A DNA stretch of 64,000 bases from Actinomycetota bacterium. GTDB lineage: Bacteria; Actinomycetota; Thermoleophilia; Solirubrobacterales; 70-9. Positions 33,061-40,553 of this stretch are shown in pieces. A program made the position numbers and the translations under genes. How positions within the stretch are numbered: the first letter of the stretch is position 1; every line of letters starts with the position of its first letter. Below the pieces are notes generated by a model. The model was not told the DNA's origin and did not search any database. It saw only the letters and a program-made list of their open reading frames with translations. The DNA is taken from the NCBI GenBank assembly GCA_018268675.1, contig JAFDWB010000041.1, positions 28,793-92,792 of the forward strand, given 5' to 3'.

Positions 33061-33111
33061 CCTTCCGTGGTCAGTTACTTCGATATAGGCGAAGTTTCTG
33101 ACCACGGAAGG
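33061..33111. repeat. Intergenic palindrome H
   Basis: A 51-nt hairpin: outer 14-bp arms (33061-33074 and 33098-33111, CCTTCCGTGGTCAG), a symmetric TT/TT internal loop, and an inner 6-bp stem ACTTCG/CGAAGT around ATATAGG. It sits between convergent genes and may terminate both. Confidence 0.8.
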
Positions 33112-33136
33112 GGACGGGCGCCGGCCGGCGGCCCCC

Positions 33137-33349
33137 CTACCGCCGGAACGCCGCGCCGGGCGGGCCGGGGGTCTCGTCTTCCCAGCGGCGATATCGACGG
33201 CCGGATCCGCATCCGCGCCCCGGGCCGCGGCCGAGGCGGCGCAGGACGAAGACGAAGAGGAGCGCCAGCGCGAACCAGACGAGGGGCACGAGCAGGATCC
33301 AGGCGCCCACGTCGGCGAGCGGGGTCGCGAAGGGGAGTTGCGATGCCAT
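33137..33349 (-). CDS. 70-aa single-pass membrane protein
   Basis: A small protein with one strong hydrophobic helix (GAWILLVPLVWFALALLFVFVL, about residues 15-36) and a basic cytoplasmic tail ending in RRYRRWEDETPGPPG. AGGAGG stands 6 nt before the ATG, a strong ribosome site that supports expression. It is divergent from marR and shares the AT-rich palindrome at 33381-33403, so MarR probably controls it. No family recognised. Confidence 0.72.
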   Translation of the reverse strand: MASQLPFATPLADVGAWILLVPLVWFALALLFVFVLRRLGRGPGRGCGSGRRYRRWEDETPGPPGAAFRR

Positions 33350-33380
33350 CAGGGACCTCCTGCGTTCGATCTGCCTATCA

Positions 33381-33403
33381 ATTCGATGAATATATCATCA
33401 AAT
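33381..33403. promoter_or_regulatory. Probable MarR operator
   Basis: Inverted repeat ATTCGATGA-ATATA-TCATCAAAT (8 of 9 bases pair; 5-nt centre) in the AT-rich gap between the small membrane-protein gene and marR. MarR dimers bind such 16-23 bp palindromes. It is placed to control both divergent genes. TATGAT 8 nt before the marR ATG is the likely -10 of a leaderless message. Confidence 0.65.
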
Positions 33404-33436
33404 GAAGGTGGTAGCTAGTTGATATGATGCGGCTCG

Positions 33437-33880
33437 ATGGCCGAGCTGCCCCCCGTGCCCCCCAGGAAAGGCCCCCCCGAGGAGGTCCAGATCGCGACGC
33501 TCCTGACCCGGGTCGGGGGCGCGCAGGCGGCCGCCTTCGCCACGCTCCTCGCGCCGCTCGGCCTCCGTCCCAAGCAGTTCGGGGTGATGAACGTGGTGGC
33601 GCTCGCCGGCGGGCCCTCGCAAGGCGAGATCGGGGCCGCGATGGGCATCGACCCGAGCGGGCTGATCGCGACGATCGACGACCTCGAGGAGCGCGGCTGG
33701 CTGGAGCGGCGCCGCGACCCGGCCGACCGCCGCCGCAACGTCGTCGCCCTCACCGAGGCGGGCACCGCGAAGCTCGCCGAGGGGCGGGCCGCCGCCCGCC
33801 GCCGCGCGGAGGAGCTGATCGCGCCGCTCAGCGCGAAGGAGCGCCGCGCGCTGCGCGATCTCCTCGCGAAGATCGCATAG
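33437..33880 (+). CDS. MarR-family transcriptional regulator
   Basis: A 147-aa winged-helix regulator: LGLRPKQFGVMNVVALAGGP, QGEIGAAMGIDPSGLIATIDDLEERGWLERRRDPADRRRNVVALT is the unmistakable MarR core and wing. It probably represses itself and the divergent membrane-protein gene through the palindrome upstream. Its 3' end overlaps lspA on the other strand by 53 bp. Confidence 0.92.
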   Translation: MAELPPVPPRKGPPEEVQIATLLTRVGGAQAAAFATLLAPLGLRPKQFGVMNVVALAGGPSQGEIGAAMGIDPSGLIATIDDLEERGWLERRRDPADRRRNVVALTEAGTAKLAEGRAAARRRAEELIAPLSAKERRALRDLLAKIA

Positions 33881-34367
33881 AGAAGAGCGTCCCCGCGACC
33901 AGCACCACGATCGCGGCGTTCAGCGCCAGGTCGGCGATGTTCATGCTGCCGCCGTGGGCGCTCGGCGCGAGCCAGTCCACCACCCCGCCGTGCAGCGGCG
34001 CCGGGCCGCGCAGCAGCCGGTCGAGGCCGTTGCCGATCGCGCCGCCGAGGAAGAGCCCGAGCGCGATCGCGGTCACCCGGTCGAGCCGCAGGCGGACGAT
34101 CGCCGCGACCAGGGCGAGCGCCGCGGCGACGGTGAAGATCGAGATCAGCACCGTGTGCCCGGCCCAGTTGCCGCCCGGCCCGGCGAAGTTGCGGTAGAGC
34201 TGCAGGTGGACACCGCCGAGGAGGTGGACCGGCCCTTCCCCGGGCAACAGCCGCGTCGCCAGCTGCTTGGCGACTTGGTCGGCGAGCGCGACCGCCGCCG
34301 CGATCCCGAACGCGAGCCGCCGGTATCGCCGCGGACCCCGCCCACCCTGTCGCTCCGGCTCGGGCAC
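33828..34367 (-). CDS. lspA: Signal peptidase II (prolipoprotein signal peptidase)
   Basis: A 179-aa membrane aspartic protease that removes the signal peptide of lipoproteins. It has four hydrophobic helices, the ALADQVAKQ motif in TM1, NFAGPGG, and the two catalytic Asp motifs GGAIGNGLDRLLRG (about 115) and MNIADLALNAA (about 146). It would process lipoproteins such as the SCO1 homologue at 30642 and the protein at 47466. The 3' end overlaps marR. Confidence 0.92.
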   Translation of the reverse strand: MPEPERQGGRGPRRYRRLAFGIAAAVALADQVAKQLATRLLPGEGPVHLLGGVHLQLYRNFAGPGGNWAGHTVLISIFTVAAALALVAAIVRLRLDRVTAIALGLFLGGAIGNGLDRLLRGPAPLHGGVVDWLAPSAHGGSMNIADLALNAAIVVLVAGTLFSMRSSRGDRAARGAPSR

Positions 34368-34412
34368 AGACCCAAGGTACAGCGCGAGGCCCCGGGGCCC
34401 GGGCGGGCGCGC

Positions 34413-35768
34413 TCAGGGCTCGGTGTGGACGACCACGTCGACGATCCGCGGCGAGCCGTCCGGCCGTCTGCGGCGGATCTCCTGCTCGAGCCGGCGGGCC
34501 ATGTCATGCGCCGCTTCCAGGGTCGCCTCGGGGCTGGCGACGACATCGACGAAGACGACCAGGCCGAGCTCGGTCGCCAGCAGCTTGAGCCGGCGCGGCG
34601 GGGCGCCGGTGCGCTCCTCGACCAGCGCCGCGATCCGCTCGCGCGCCGCGTCGTCGTCGGCGACGGTCGCCGCGAAGGGCTCCTCCAGCGGCTCCAGGTG
34701 GGTCTGCACGTCGTCGACGTCGGCGTCGCGGCGGAGCGCCGCCTCGATCCGCTCGGCCACCTCGTGGGCGGCGGCGAGCGGCGTCTCGGCGTCCAGCTTC
34801 AGGTGCATCGAGACGCTGCAGCGCTCGCCGCGGCGGTAGATCGCGATGTCGTGGGCTTCGTGGACGGCGGGCTCGGCGAGCGCGATCGCCAGGGCGCGGG
34901 CGCGTAGGTCGATGCCTTCGTGGAGCGGCTCGACGTGGACGACGACGTCGGCGTCGGGGAGGGCGCGGCGGACCGCCGCCTCGACCCGGTCGGCGACGCG
35001 ATGGCTGGCGACCAGCGCCTGGTCGGGGGCGGCGCCGATCGTCGCGTCGGCGAAGTAGTGGCCGCCGGACTCGCGCAGGCGGAGCTGGCGGAGCTCGACG
35101 TCCTCGAGCGCGCGGATCGCCGCTTCGGCAGTGGCCTGGGCCTCGGCCGGAGAAGTGTCCATCAGCACCCGCGAGTTCTCGTAGATGAGCCGCGCGGCGG
35201 CGGCGAAGATGATCGCGGCGACCACCAGCGAGGCGATCGCATCGCCCTGCTGGAAGCCGAGCGCGACCGCGGCCACGCCGATCAGGACGGCGAACGAGCC
35301 CGCCATGTCGCCGGCGAAGTGGAAGGCGTTGGAGCGAAGCGCCGCCGACCTGAACTCCTTCGCCCCGCGCAGGGAGACGACGGTGCGGCTGATGTCGACG
35401 GCGAGCGCGATCCCGATCACCGCGAAGACGTACCAGCGCGGGTCGAAGTCGCCGCCGCTGCCGAGCCGGTCGATCGCCTCGATCACGACGTAGACGCCAC
35501 CGCCGGTGAGGATCGCCGCCTCCCCCAACGCCGCGAGGTTCTCGGCCCGCCGGTGCCCGTAGGGGTGCTCGCGGTCGGGCGGCTGGCCCCCGAGGCGCAC
35601 CGCCAGCAGCGTCAGCACCGCCGCGATCACGTCGCCGCTCGACTCGATCCCGGCCGAGACCAGCGCCAGGCTCCCGGTCACGATCCCGGTCCCGAGCTTC
35701 AGCACGACGAGCAGCACGGCGGCGCCGATCGAGACCAGGGCGGTCTGGGTCTGGCCGCAGGGGGTCAT
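34413..35768 (-). CDS. Cation diffusion facilitator with three C-terminal domains
   Basis: A 451-aa CDF metal exporter, about 150 residues longer than usual. Six TM helices occupy about residues 10-205. The first site reads SAGIESSGD (ExxxD, where Zn transporters have HxxxD); the second is FHFAGD (HxxxD). The usual single cytoplasmic domain is present three times in tandem: about 210-290 (ending VVVHVEPLHE), 290-370 (QTHLEPLEE) and 370-451 (VVVHTEP). Zinc, iron or manganese efflux is likely. It starts within the 3' end of the DUF559 gene (ATGA overlap). Confidence 0.88.
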   Translation of the reverse strand: MTPCGQTQTALVSIGAAVLLVVLKLGTGIVTGSLALVSAGIESSGDVIAAVLTLLAVRLGGQPPDREHPYGHRRAENLAALGEAAILTGGGVYVVIEAIDRLGSGGDFDPRWYVFAVIGIALAVDISRTVVSLRGAKEFRSAALRSNAFHFAGDMAGSFAVLIGVAAVALGFQQGDAIASLVVAAIIFAAAARLIYENSRVLMDTSPAEAQATAEAAIRALEDVELRQLRLRESGGHYFADATIGAAPDQALVASHRVADRVEAAVRRALPDADVVVHVEPLHEGIDLRARALAIALAEPAVHEAHDIAIYRRGERCSVSMHLKLDAETPLAAAHEVAERIEAALRRDADVDDVQTHLEPLEEPFAATVADDDAARERIAALVEERTGAPPRRLKLLATELGLVVFVDVVASPEATLEAAHDMARRLEQEIRRRRPDGSPRIVDVVVHTEP

Positions 35769-36757
35769 GGGCGTGAGCCTATGGGTCGGTGCCGCAGCCG
35801 GGCGGCGGTCGCGCGAAGGATGTGGACGACCCGGTCGGGATCGAACTTGATCTGGGCGTGGGTGAAGCGCAGCGGGAAGAGGCCCGCGGCCGAGTGGTCC
35901 TGGTCGCGCCTGCGGTCCTTCGCCTGCTCGGCGGGGGTGCGGTGATACGTCAGGCCGTCGGTCTCGACCACCAGGCCGAGCTCGGGGAAGTGGAAGTCGA
36001 CTTCGTGGCCGGTGACGTAGACCGAGGTGCGCGGGGTCGGGAGGCCCGCCTCCCGGACGAGCGGCAGGAAGGCGCGCTCGAGCTCGGTGCGGGTGTAGCG
36101 GAAGGTGGTGCGGTCGACGATCGCGCGGAGGCGGGCGACGCCCGGCTCGCCGGGATGGTCGTCGAGTGCCCGGCGGAGGTCGTCGGTGCGGACGAGGCCG
36201 AGTTTGTCCGCCTCGTTGATCGAGCGCTCCATCGCCGGTCGCCCGTGGCGGGTTGAGAGGTCGATCAGCGTCTGGACCGGCGAGGTGACCGGGATGCCTT
36301 CGCAGAAGCCGACGGCGTCGCGCGAGAGGCTCGGGCGCCGGTGGACCTTGACGCCGGGTACGCGGCGGCGAGACGGGAGGAACGTCGAGACCTCGAAGTG
36401 CGCCACCGGTTCCCGCCCGATCGCCAGCAGGCCGGCCGCGCTGTCGTGGCTGAGGACCACCGCGGGCCGCGGGCGCCGGTCCGGGCGGAGCAGGACGGCA
36501 CCGCTCGCGTCCAGGTCTCCACCGCAGGAGAGGAGCGCGACCATCCTCCGGCCATTCAGCGTCAGTCCCGGCCGCCCGACCGCGTAGACCCCGCGCGCGA
36601 CGAGGTGCAGGCGTCCCCGGGCCAGGCGATGCTCGATTCCGCGCGGCGTCAAACCGAGAGCGAGCAGCTGCCGTCGACTTACAACTCCATGCTGGGCCCG
36701 AGCCAATGCCCACGCTCCGGCCGCCTGCACGGGCGCTTGGTGAGTTGACCCCGCCAT
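35765..36757 (-). CDS. AbiEi-type winged helix plus DUF559 nuclease-like protein
   Basis: A 330-aa protein. The N-terminal winged helix (HGVVSRRQLLALGLTPRGIE and HLVARGVYAVG) resembles AbiEi_4, and the C-terminus (GHEVDFHFPELGLVVETDGLTYHRTPAEQAKDRRRD) is a DUF559 Vsr/endonuclease-like fold with the D...E.D core. This pair is very common in actinobacteria without a neighbouring toxin, and its function is unclear. ATG 36757 lies in the loop of palindrome D3; GTG 36730, just past that palindrome, is an equally good start and would leave the element outside the gene. Confidence 0.75.
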   Translation of the reverse strand: MAGSTHQAPVQAAGAWALARAQHGVVSRRQLLALGLTPRGIEHRLARGRLHLVARGVYAVGRPGLTLNGRRMVALLSCGGDLDASGAVLLRPDRRPRPAVVLSHDSAAGLLAIGREPVAHFEVSTFLPSRRRVPGVKVHRRPSLSRDAVGFCEGIPVTSPVQTLIDLSTRHGRPAMERSINEADKLGLVRTDDLRRALDDHPGEPGVARLRAIVDRTTFRYTRTELERAFLPLVREAGLPTPRTSVYVTGHEVDFHFPELGLVVETDGLTYHRTPAEQAKDRRRDQDHSAAGLFPLRFTHAQIKFDPDRVVHILRATAARLRHRPIGSRP

Positions 36758-36779
36758 GGTGTGGTCAAGTCACCAAGCG
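36734..36779. repeat. Palindrome D3 overlapping a gene start
   Basis: Arms of 17 bp (CGCTTGGTGAGTTGACC at 36734-36750; complement at 36763-36779, one mismatch) around a 12-nt loop that contains the ATG usually assigned to the DUF559 gene. It belongs to the family with D1 and D2. Either the gene starts at GTG 36730 or the element supplies its first nine codons. Confidence 0.8.
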
Positions 36780-36827
36780 GCGCGATCTCTCCCCCCGCCG
36801 CGCCTCGGGCCTCGCCGAAATTCGCGC

Positions 36828-37070
36828 TCAGAGGGGGCGGAGGCGGTCGAAGTAGGTCGCCGGGCCGCTCGGGTGGAGGCGCGCTTCGATGCGTCGGAGG
36901 AGGTTCGAGGCGAGCAGGGCCTCGACGGCGGCCTCGATCTCGGGTGCGCCGAGGCCCGCGCAGCGCTCCTCCAGGTCCTCCTCTGCCAGGCCGTCGTCAC
37001 CGGCCAGGAGCACGGCCCGCAGCACCCGCGCCTGCGCTTCCCGACTCTCCCGATCGCTCGTTCCCGCCAT
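36828..37070 (-). CDS. 80-aa winged-helix-like protein
   Basis: A small protein with three helices and a possible wing: SREAQARVLRAVLLAGDDGLAEEDLEERC, PEIEAAVEALLASNLLRRIEARLHPSGPATYFDRLRPL. The pattern (a helix, a short strand, two helices, and a basic strand-turn-strand) fits a minimal winged-helix DNA-binding domain, but no family was recognised. Its ATG at 37070 is 16 bp from a perfect 28-bp palindrome containing a LexA-type box, which may control it. The long open frame upstream on this strand is the shadow of the cof genes. Confidence 0.6.
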   Translation of the reverse strand: MAGTSDRESREAQARVLRAVLLAGDDGLAEEDLEERCAGLGAPEIEAAVEALLASNLLRRIEARLHPSGPATYFDRLRPL

Positions 37071-37086
37071 CCCCGTCGAGGGTAGC

Positions 37087-37114
37087 AAGAATACGAACAT
37101 ATGTTCGTATTCTT
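37087..37114. promoter_or_regulatory. Perfect 28-bp palindrome with LexA/SOS-type box
   Basis: The sequence AAGAATACGAACAT and its exact complement meet at 37100/37101. The centre CGAACATATGTTCG (37094-37107) matches the Gram-positive LexA box CGAAC-N4-GTTCG. It lies between the divergent 80-aa gene (start 37070) and cofD (start 37161), overlapping the likely -35 region of the latter. It may equally be the operator of another regulator, since LexA sites rarely extend to 28 bp. Confidence 0.65.
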
Positions 37115-37160
37115 CAGGTCGAAATTCCATAGACTGCCCCCCTTGCGAAGTCAGGATTCG

Positions 37161-38087
37161 ATGCGCGTCGTCCTCCTCGCGGGCGGCACCGGCGGGGCCA
37201 AACTGGCGGCCGGGATGCAGGAGGAGATCGGCGGCGGCCTGACCGTCGTGGCCAACACGGCCGACGACATCGAGACCCTCGGCGTCCACGTCTCCCCCGA
37301 CCCCGATCTGGTCACCTATTGGCTTTCCGGCGAAATCGACGAGGAGCGCGGCTGGGGCCTCCGCGACGACACCTTCACGGTGATGGAACGGATGGCCGAC
37401 GTCGGCGCGCCGAACTGGTTCAGCCTCTCCGACCGCGACCTCGCAGTCTGCCTCTACCGCGCCGAGTTCCTCCGCTCCGGCGGGCGCCAGACCGACGCCC
37501 AGGCTCAGATCTCCCGCGGCCTCAGGATCGAGGCGACGGTGCTGCCGATGTGCGACGAGGCGGTGCGGACCCAGGTCCTGACCGAGCACGGTCGGCGCGA
37601 GCTGCAGGAGTACCTGATCCTCGACGGCGGCACGCCGCGGGTGGACGGGGTCGAGCTCGACGGGATCGCCGCCGCGCGCCCGACGGTCGAGGTCGACACC
37701 GCCTTCCGCGTCGCCGACCTGATCGTCCTCGGGCCCTCCAACCCGGTGATCAGCATCGGCCCGATCCTCGCCGTGCCGGGGATGCGCGAGGCGATCGCCG
37801 CCTCCCCCGCGCCGGTCGTCGCGGTCAGCCCCTACGTCGCCGGCGCGGTCCTCAAGGGGCCGACCAACAAGTTCATGGAAGCGCTGGGACGGCCGACCAC
37901 GGCGGCGGGCGTCGCCTCCCTCTACGCCGGGCTGATCGACGCGATGGTCGTCGACGAGGGCGATCCCGACCGGCCCCCCGCCGACCTCCCGACCCTCGCC
38001 GCGCCGACCCTGATGGATGGCGCCGCCGGGCGCGTGCGGCTGGCGCGGACGGTGCTCGACTACGGCGCCTCGCTGATCGACGCATGA
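37161..38087 (+). CDS. cofD: 2-phospho-L-lactate transferase (F420 synthesis)
   Basis: A 308-aa homologue of CofD/FbiA, which joins the phospho-lactyl or phosphoenolpyruvyl moiety from its guanylated donor to FO, giving (dehydro)F420-0. It opens with the nucleotide-sugar-like motif MRVVLLAGGTGGAKLAAGM and holds NTADDIETLGVHVSPDPD, FSLSDRDLAVCLYRAEFLR, VDTAFRVADLIVLGPSNPV and GPTNKFMEALGRPT, all typical. ATG 37161 with AGGA upstream begins directly at the conserved motif. It is the first of three overlapping cof genes. Confidence 0.94.
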   Translation: MRVVLLAGGTGGAKLAAGMQEEIGGGLTVVANTADDIETLGVHVSPDPDLVTYWLSGEIDEERGWGLRDDTFTVMERMADVGAPNWFSLSDRDLAVCLYRAEFLRSGGRQTDAQAQISRGLRIEATVLPMCDEAVRTQVLTEHGRRELQEYLILDGGTPRVDGVELDGIAAARPTVEVDTAFRVADLIVLGPSNPVISIGPILAVPGMREAIAASPAPVVAVSPYVAGAVLKGPTNKFMEALGRPTTAAGVASLYAGLIDAMVVDEGDPDRPPADLPTLAAPTLMDGAAGRVRLARTVLDYGASLIDA

Positions 38088-38722
38088 GGGCCACCGCGGT
38101 GGTGCCGGTGAAGCGCTTCGCGCTGGCCAAGTCGCGGCTCGGCCCGGGGGTCGAGGCGGCGCGCAAGCCGGAGCTGGTGGCGGCGATGGTCGGCGACGTG
38201 CTCGAGGCGATCGGCCGGGCGCGGCTGGTCGAGCGGACGATCGTGGTGAGCGAGGAGCCGGTCGCGGCGGAGCTCGCGGCGGCGGCCGGGGCTGAGCTCC
38301 TCGCCGACTTCGACGACGCGAGCCACAGCGCCGCGGCCCAGGCCGGGATCGCCGCCGCCAAGGCCGGCGGGGCGCGCTGCGTCGCGCTCCTCCCCGGCGA
38401 CTGCCCGCTGCTCGACCCGCGCGAGCTCGACCGCATGCTGACCGGCGTCCCCGACCCCTACGTCGCGGTGATCCCGGACCGCCACGGAACCGGCACCAAC
38501 GCCCTCGTGCTGGCACCCCCGGATGCGATCGAGCCGAGCTTCGGCGAGGGCAGCAAGGAGCGCCACATCGCCGCCGCGCGCGCCGCCGGCGTCCCCTACG
38601 CGGTCGAGGAGCTGCCCTCGCTGGGGCTCGACCTCGACACCCCGGGCGACATCGTCGCGCTGACGCTTGCGGTCGAGCGGGGCGGCGGCGCGAAGCGGAC
38701 GGCGAGGGCGCTGGGGATATGA
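38084..38722 (+). CDS. cofC: 2-phospho-L-lactate/PEP guanylyltransferase
   Basis: A 212-aa nucleotidyltransferase (CofC/FbiD) that activates 2-phospholactate, PEP or 3-phosphoglycerate with GTP to supply CofD. It has a MobA-like fold: VVPVKRFALAKSRLGPGV (P-loop-like start), VALLPGDCPLLDPRELDRML (metal-binding Asp), RHGTGTNALVLAPPD and FGEGSKERHIAAA. ATGA overlap with cofD. Which acid is used cannot be read from sequence. Confidence 0.93.
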   Translation: MRATAVVPVKRFALAKSRLGPGVEAARKPELVAAMVGDVLEAIGRARLVERTIVVSEEPVAAELAAAAGAELLADFDDASHSAAAQAGIAAAKAGGARCVALLPGDCPLLDPRELDRMLTGVPDPYVAVIPDRHGTGTNALVLAPPDAIEPSFGEGSKERHIAAARAAGVPYAVEELPSLGLDLDTPGDIVALTLAVERGGGAKRTARALGI

Positions 38723-39483
38723 GCGCGGGCGGGCCGGCGGAGGTCCGGGTGCGGCCGGTGCCCGGCCTGCCGGAGATCGCGGCGGGGGATCCGCTCGGCG
38801 AGCTGATCGCGGCGCGCGCGGGCGACCTCGCCGACGGGGACGTCGTCGTGGTCTCGCAGAAGGTCGTCTCGAAGGCCGAGGGACGGACGCGGCGCCTCTC
38901 GAGCGCGATCCCGAGCGCCGAGGCGAGCAAGCTGGCGCGGATCCTCGGCAAGGAGCCGAACCTGGTGCAGCTGATCCTCGAGGAGAGCGCCGCGATCGTG
39001 CGGGCCGAACGCGGTGTCCTGATCGTGGAGACGCGGCACGGGCTCGTCTGCGCGAACGCGGGGATCGACAGCTCGAACGTCGGCGACCCCGGCTCGGTCC
39101 TGTTGCTGCCCGAGGATCCCGACGCCTCCGCGCGGCGGCTGCGGGCGGAGATCGGAGGCGCCGGGGGAACGCGGATCGGCGTCGTGGTCGCCGACAGCTT
39201 CGGCCGTCCGTGGCGAATCGGGCAGGCCGAGGTGGCGATCGGCTGCGCCGGGCTGGTGCCGATCGACGACTGGCGCGGACGCGAGGACGCCAGCGGCCGC
39301 GAGCTGGCGGCGACCCAGATCGCGATCGCCGACGAGGCGGCGGCGGCGGCCGACCTCGTCCGCGACAAGGCCTCCGCGGTCCCCGCGGCGGTGGTCGGCG
39401 GCCTCGGCCGCTGGGTCACCGAGGAGGACGGCCCCGGCGCCGCCGCGATCCGCCGCCCCCGCGAGAACGACCTCTTCCGCTGA
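38719..39483 (+). CDS. cofE: Coenzyme F420-0:L-glutamate ligase
   Basis: A 254-aa ligase adding gamma-linked glutamates to F420-0 with GTP. Family blocks: PGLPEIAAGDPLGELI, DVVVVSQKVVSKAEGR, VRAERGVLIVETRHGLVCANAGIDSSNV, GVVVADSFGRPWRIGQAEVAIGCAGL and DKASAVPAAVVGGLG. Its length equals archaeal CofE and the N-terminal domain of mycobacterial FbiB; the C-terminal FMN reductase domain of FbiB is absent. If the organism builds F420 from PEP, a separate dehydro-F420 reductase would be needed. ATGA overlap with cofC. Confidence 0.93.
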   Translation: MSAGGPAEVRVRPVPGLPEIAAGDPLGELIAARAGDLADGDVVVVSQKVVSKAEGRTRRLSSAIPSAEASKLARILGKEPNLVQLILEESAAIVRAERGVLIVETRHGLVCANAGIDSSNVGDPGSVLLLPEDPDASARRLRAEIGGAGGTRIGVVVADSFGRPWRIGQAEVAIGCAGLVPIDDWRGREDASGRELAATQIAIADEAAAAADLVRDKASAVPAAVVGGLGRWVTEEDGPGAAAIRRPRENDLFR

Positions 39484-39499
39484 CTTCACCCGCCCGTGC

Positions 39500-39538
39500 G
39501 TTCGCAGTTAGCCCCAACAGTTGTGGCTAACTGCGAAC
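39500..39538. repeat. Intergenic palindrome E1 (GTTCGCAGTTA family)
   Basis: Perfect 14-bp arms GTTCGCAGTTAGCC (39500-39513) and complement (39525-39538) around CCAACAGTTGT, which pairs further. Located between the convergent cofE and alcohol dehydrogenase genes. A diverged copy lies at 59996. Confidence 0.82.
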
Positions 39539-39557
39539 TCACCCAAGGGGCGGCGGG

Positions 39558-40553
39558 TCAGGGCCCGTCGACGAGGAGGACGGCGGAGCCCTCGATGCGC
39601 CCGTGGCGGGCGTCTTCGAGCGCCTGCTGAGCCTCCCCCAGCGGGTAGGTCGTGACGGCGGCGCGGACCGGCACCTCGGGGGCGATGCGAAGGAGGTCCT
39701 CGCCGTCGGCCCGGGTCAGGTTGGCCACCGAGCCGAGCGTGCGCTCCTCCCAGAGCAGGTCGTAGGAGAAGGCGGGGATCTCGCTCATGTGGATGCCGGC
39801 GCTGATCACGCGGGCGCCGCGGGCGCTCGCCCGGAGCGCCTGCACCATCAGCGGGCCGACCGCGGCGAAGACGATCGCCCCGTCGAGCTCCTCCGGCGGC
39901 AGCTCCGAGGACCCGCCCGCCCACTCGGCACCGAGGCCGCGGGCGAACGCCTGCCCGGCGGCGTCGCCGTCGCGGGTGAAGGCGAACACGCGCCGCCCTT
40001 CGTGCACGGCCACCTGGCAGAGGATGTGGGCGGAGGAGCCGAAGCCGTAAAAGCCGATCCGCTCGGCCTCGCCGACGAGGCGCAGCGCCCGGTAGCCGAT
40101 CAGCCCGGCGCAGAGGAGCGGCGCCGCCTCGGCATCGGAGTAGAGCGCCGGGAGCGGGAAGCAGAAGTCCTCCGCCGCGACCGCGAACTCGGCGTACCCC
40201 CCGTCCAGGTCATAGCCGGTGAAGCGGGCGTTCAGGCACAGGTTCTCGCGCCCCTCGCGGCAGTAACGGCACGTGCCGTCCGCCCAGCCGAGCCACGGCA
40301 CGCCGACCCGCTCGCCGACCTCGAAGCGCCCCGCCCCCTCCCCCGCCGCGACCACCTCGCCGACGATCTGGTGCCCCATCACCAGCGGCAGCTTCGGCGC
40401 GCCCTGCAGCTCGTCGTCGTAGATATGGAGGTCGGTGCGGCAGACGCCGCAGGCGCGCACCGCGAGCTTGATCTGCCCGGGGCCGGGCTCGGGCTCCGGC
40501 AGCTCGGTGGCTCGCAGCGGTTGCCGCGGCCGATCGAGCACCATCGCGCGCAT
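39558..40553 (-). CDS. Zinc-dependent alcohol dehydrogenase (MDR family)
   Basis: A 331-aa medium-chain dehydrogenase. Catalytic zinc ligands appear in RACGVCRTDLHI (Cys, about 36) and VMGHQIVGEV (His-Glu region, about 60); the structural zinc loop is GTCRYCREGRENLC (four Cys). The Rossmann fold is less canonical: GFYGFGSSAHILCQVA replaces the common GxGxxG. It resembles the AdhA-type group with LPEPEPGPGQIKLAV at the start. It starts at the stop of fbiC (TGATG overlap), so it may be made together with F420 synthesis, although nothing shows F420 use; NAD(P) is expected. Confidence 0.87.
   Translation of the reverse strand: MRAMVLDRPRQPLRATELPEPEPGPGQIKLAVRACGVCRTDLHIYDDELQGAPKLPLVMGHQIVGEVVAAGEGAGRFEVGERVGVPWLGWADGTCRYCREGRENLCLNARFTGYDLDGGYAEFAVAAEDFCFPLPALYSDAEAAPLLCAGLIGYRALRLVGEAERIGFYGFGSSAHILCQVAVHEGRRVFAFTRDGDAAGQAFARGLGAEWAGGSSELPPEELDGAIVFAAVGPLMVQALRASARGARVISAGIHMSEIPAFSYDLLWEERTLGSVANLTRADGEDLLRIAPEVPVRAAVTTYPLGEAQQALEDARHGRIEGSAVLLVDGP

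Noticed and set aside
35765..36757. AbiE toxin-antitoxin system or very-short-patch repair nuclease
   Set aside because: No AbiEii-type toxin or DNA methyltransferase is adjacent; neighbours are a metal transporter and a small winged-helix gene.
37101..37160. Upstream ATG extending cofD by 20 residues
   Set aside because: It starts inside the perfect palindrome, has no ribosome site, and CofD homologues begin at the MRVVLLAGG motif.
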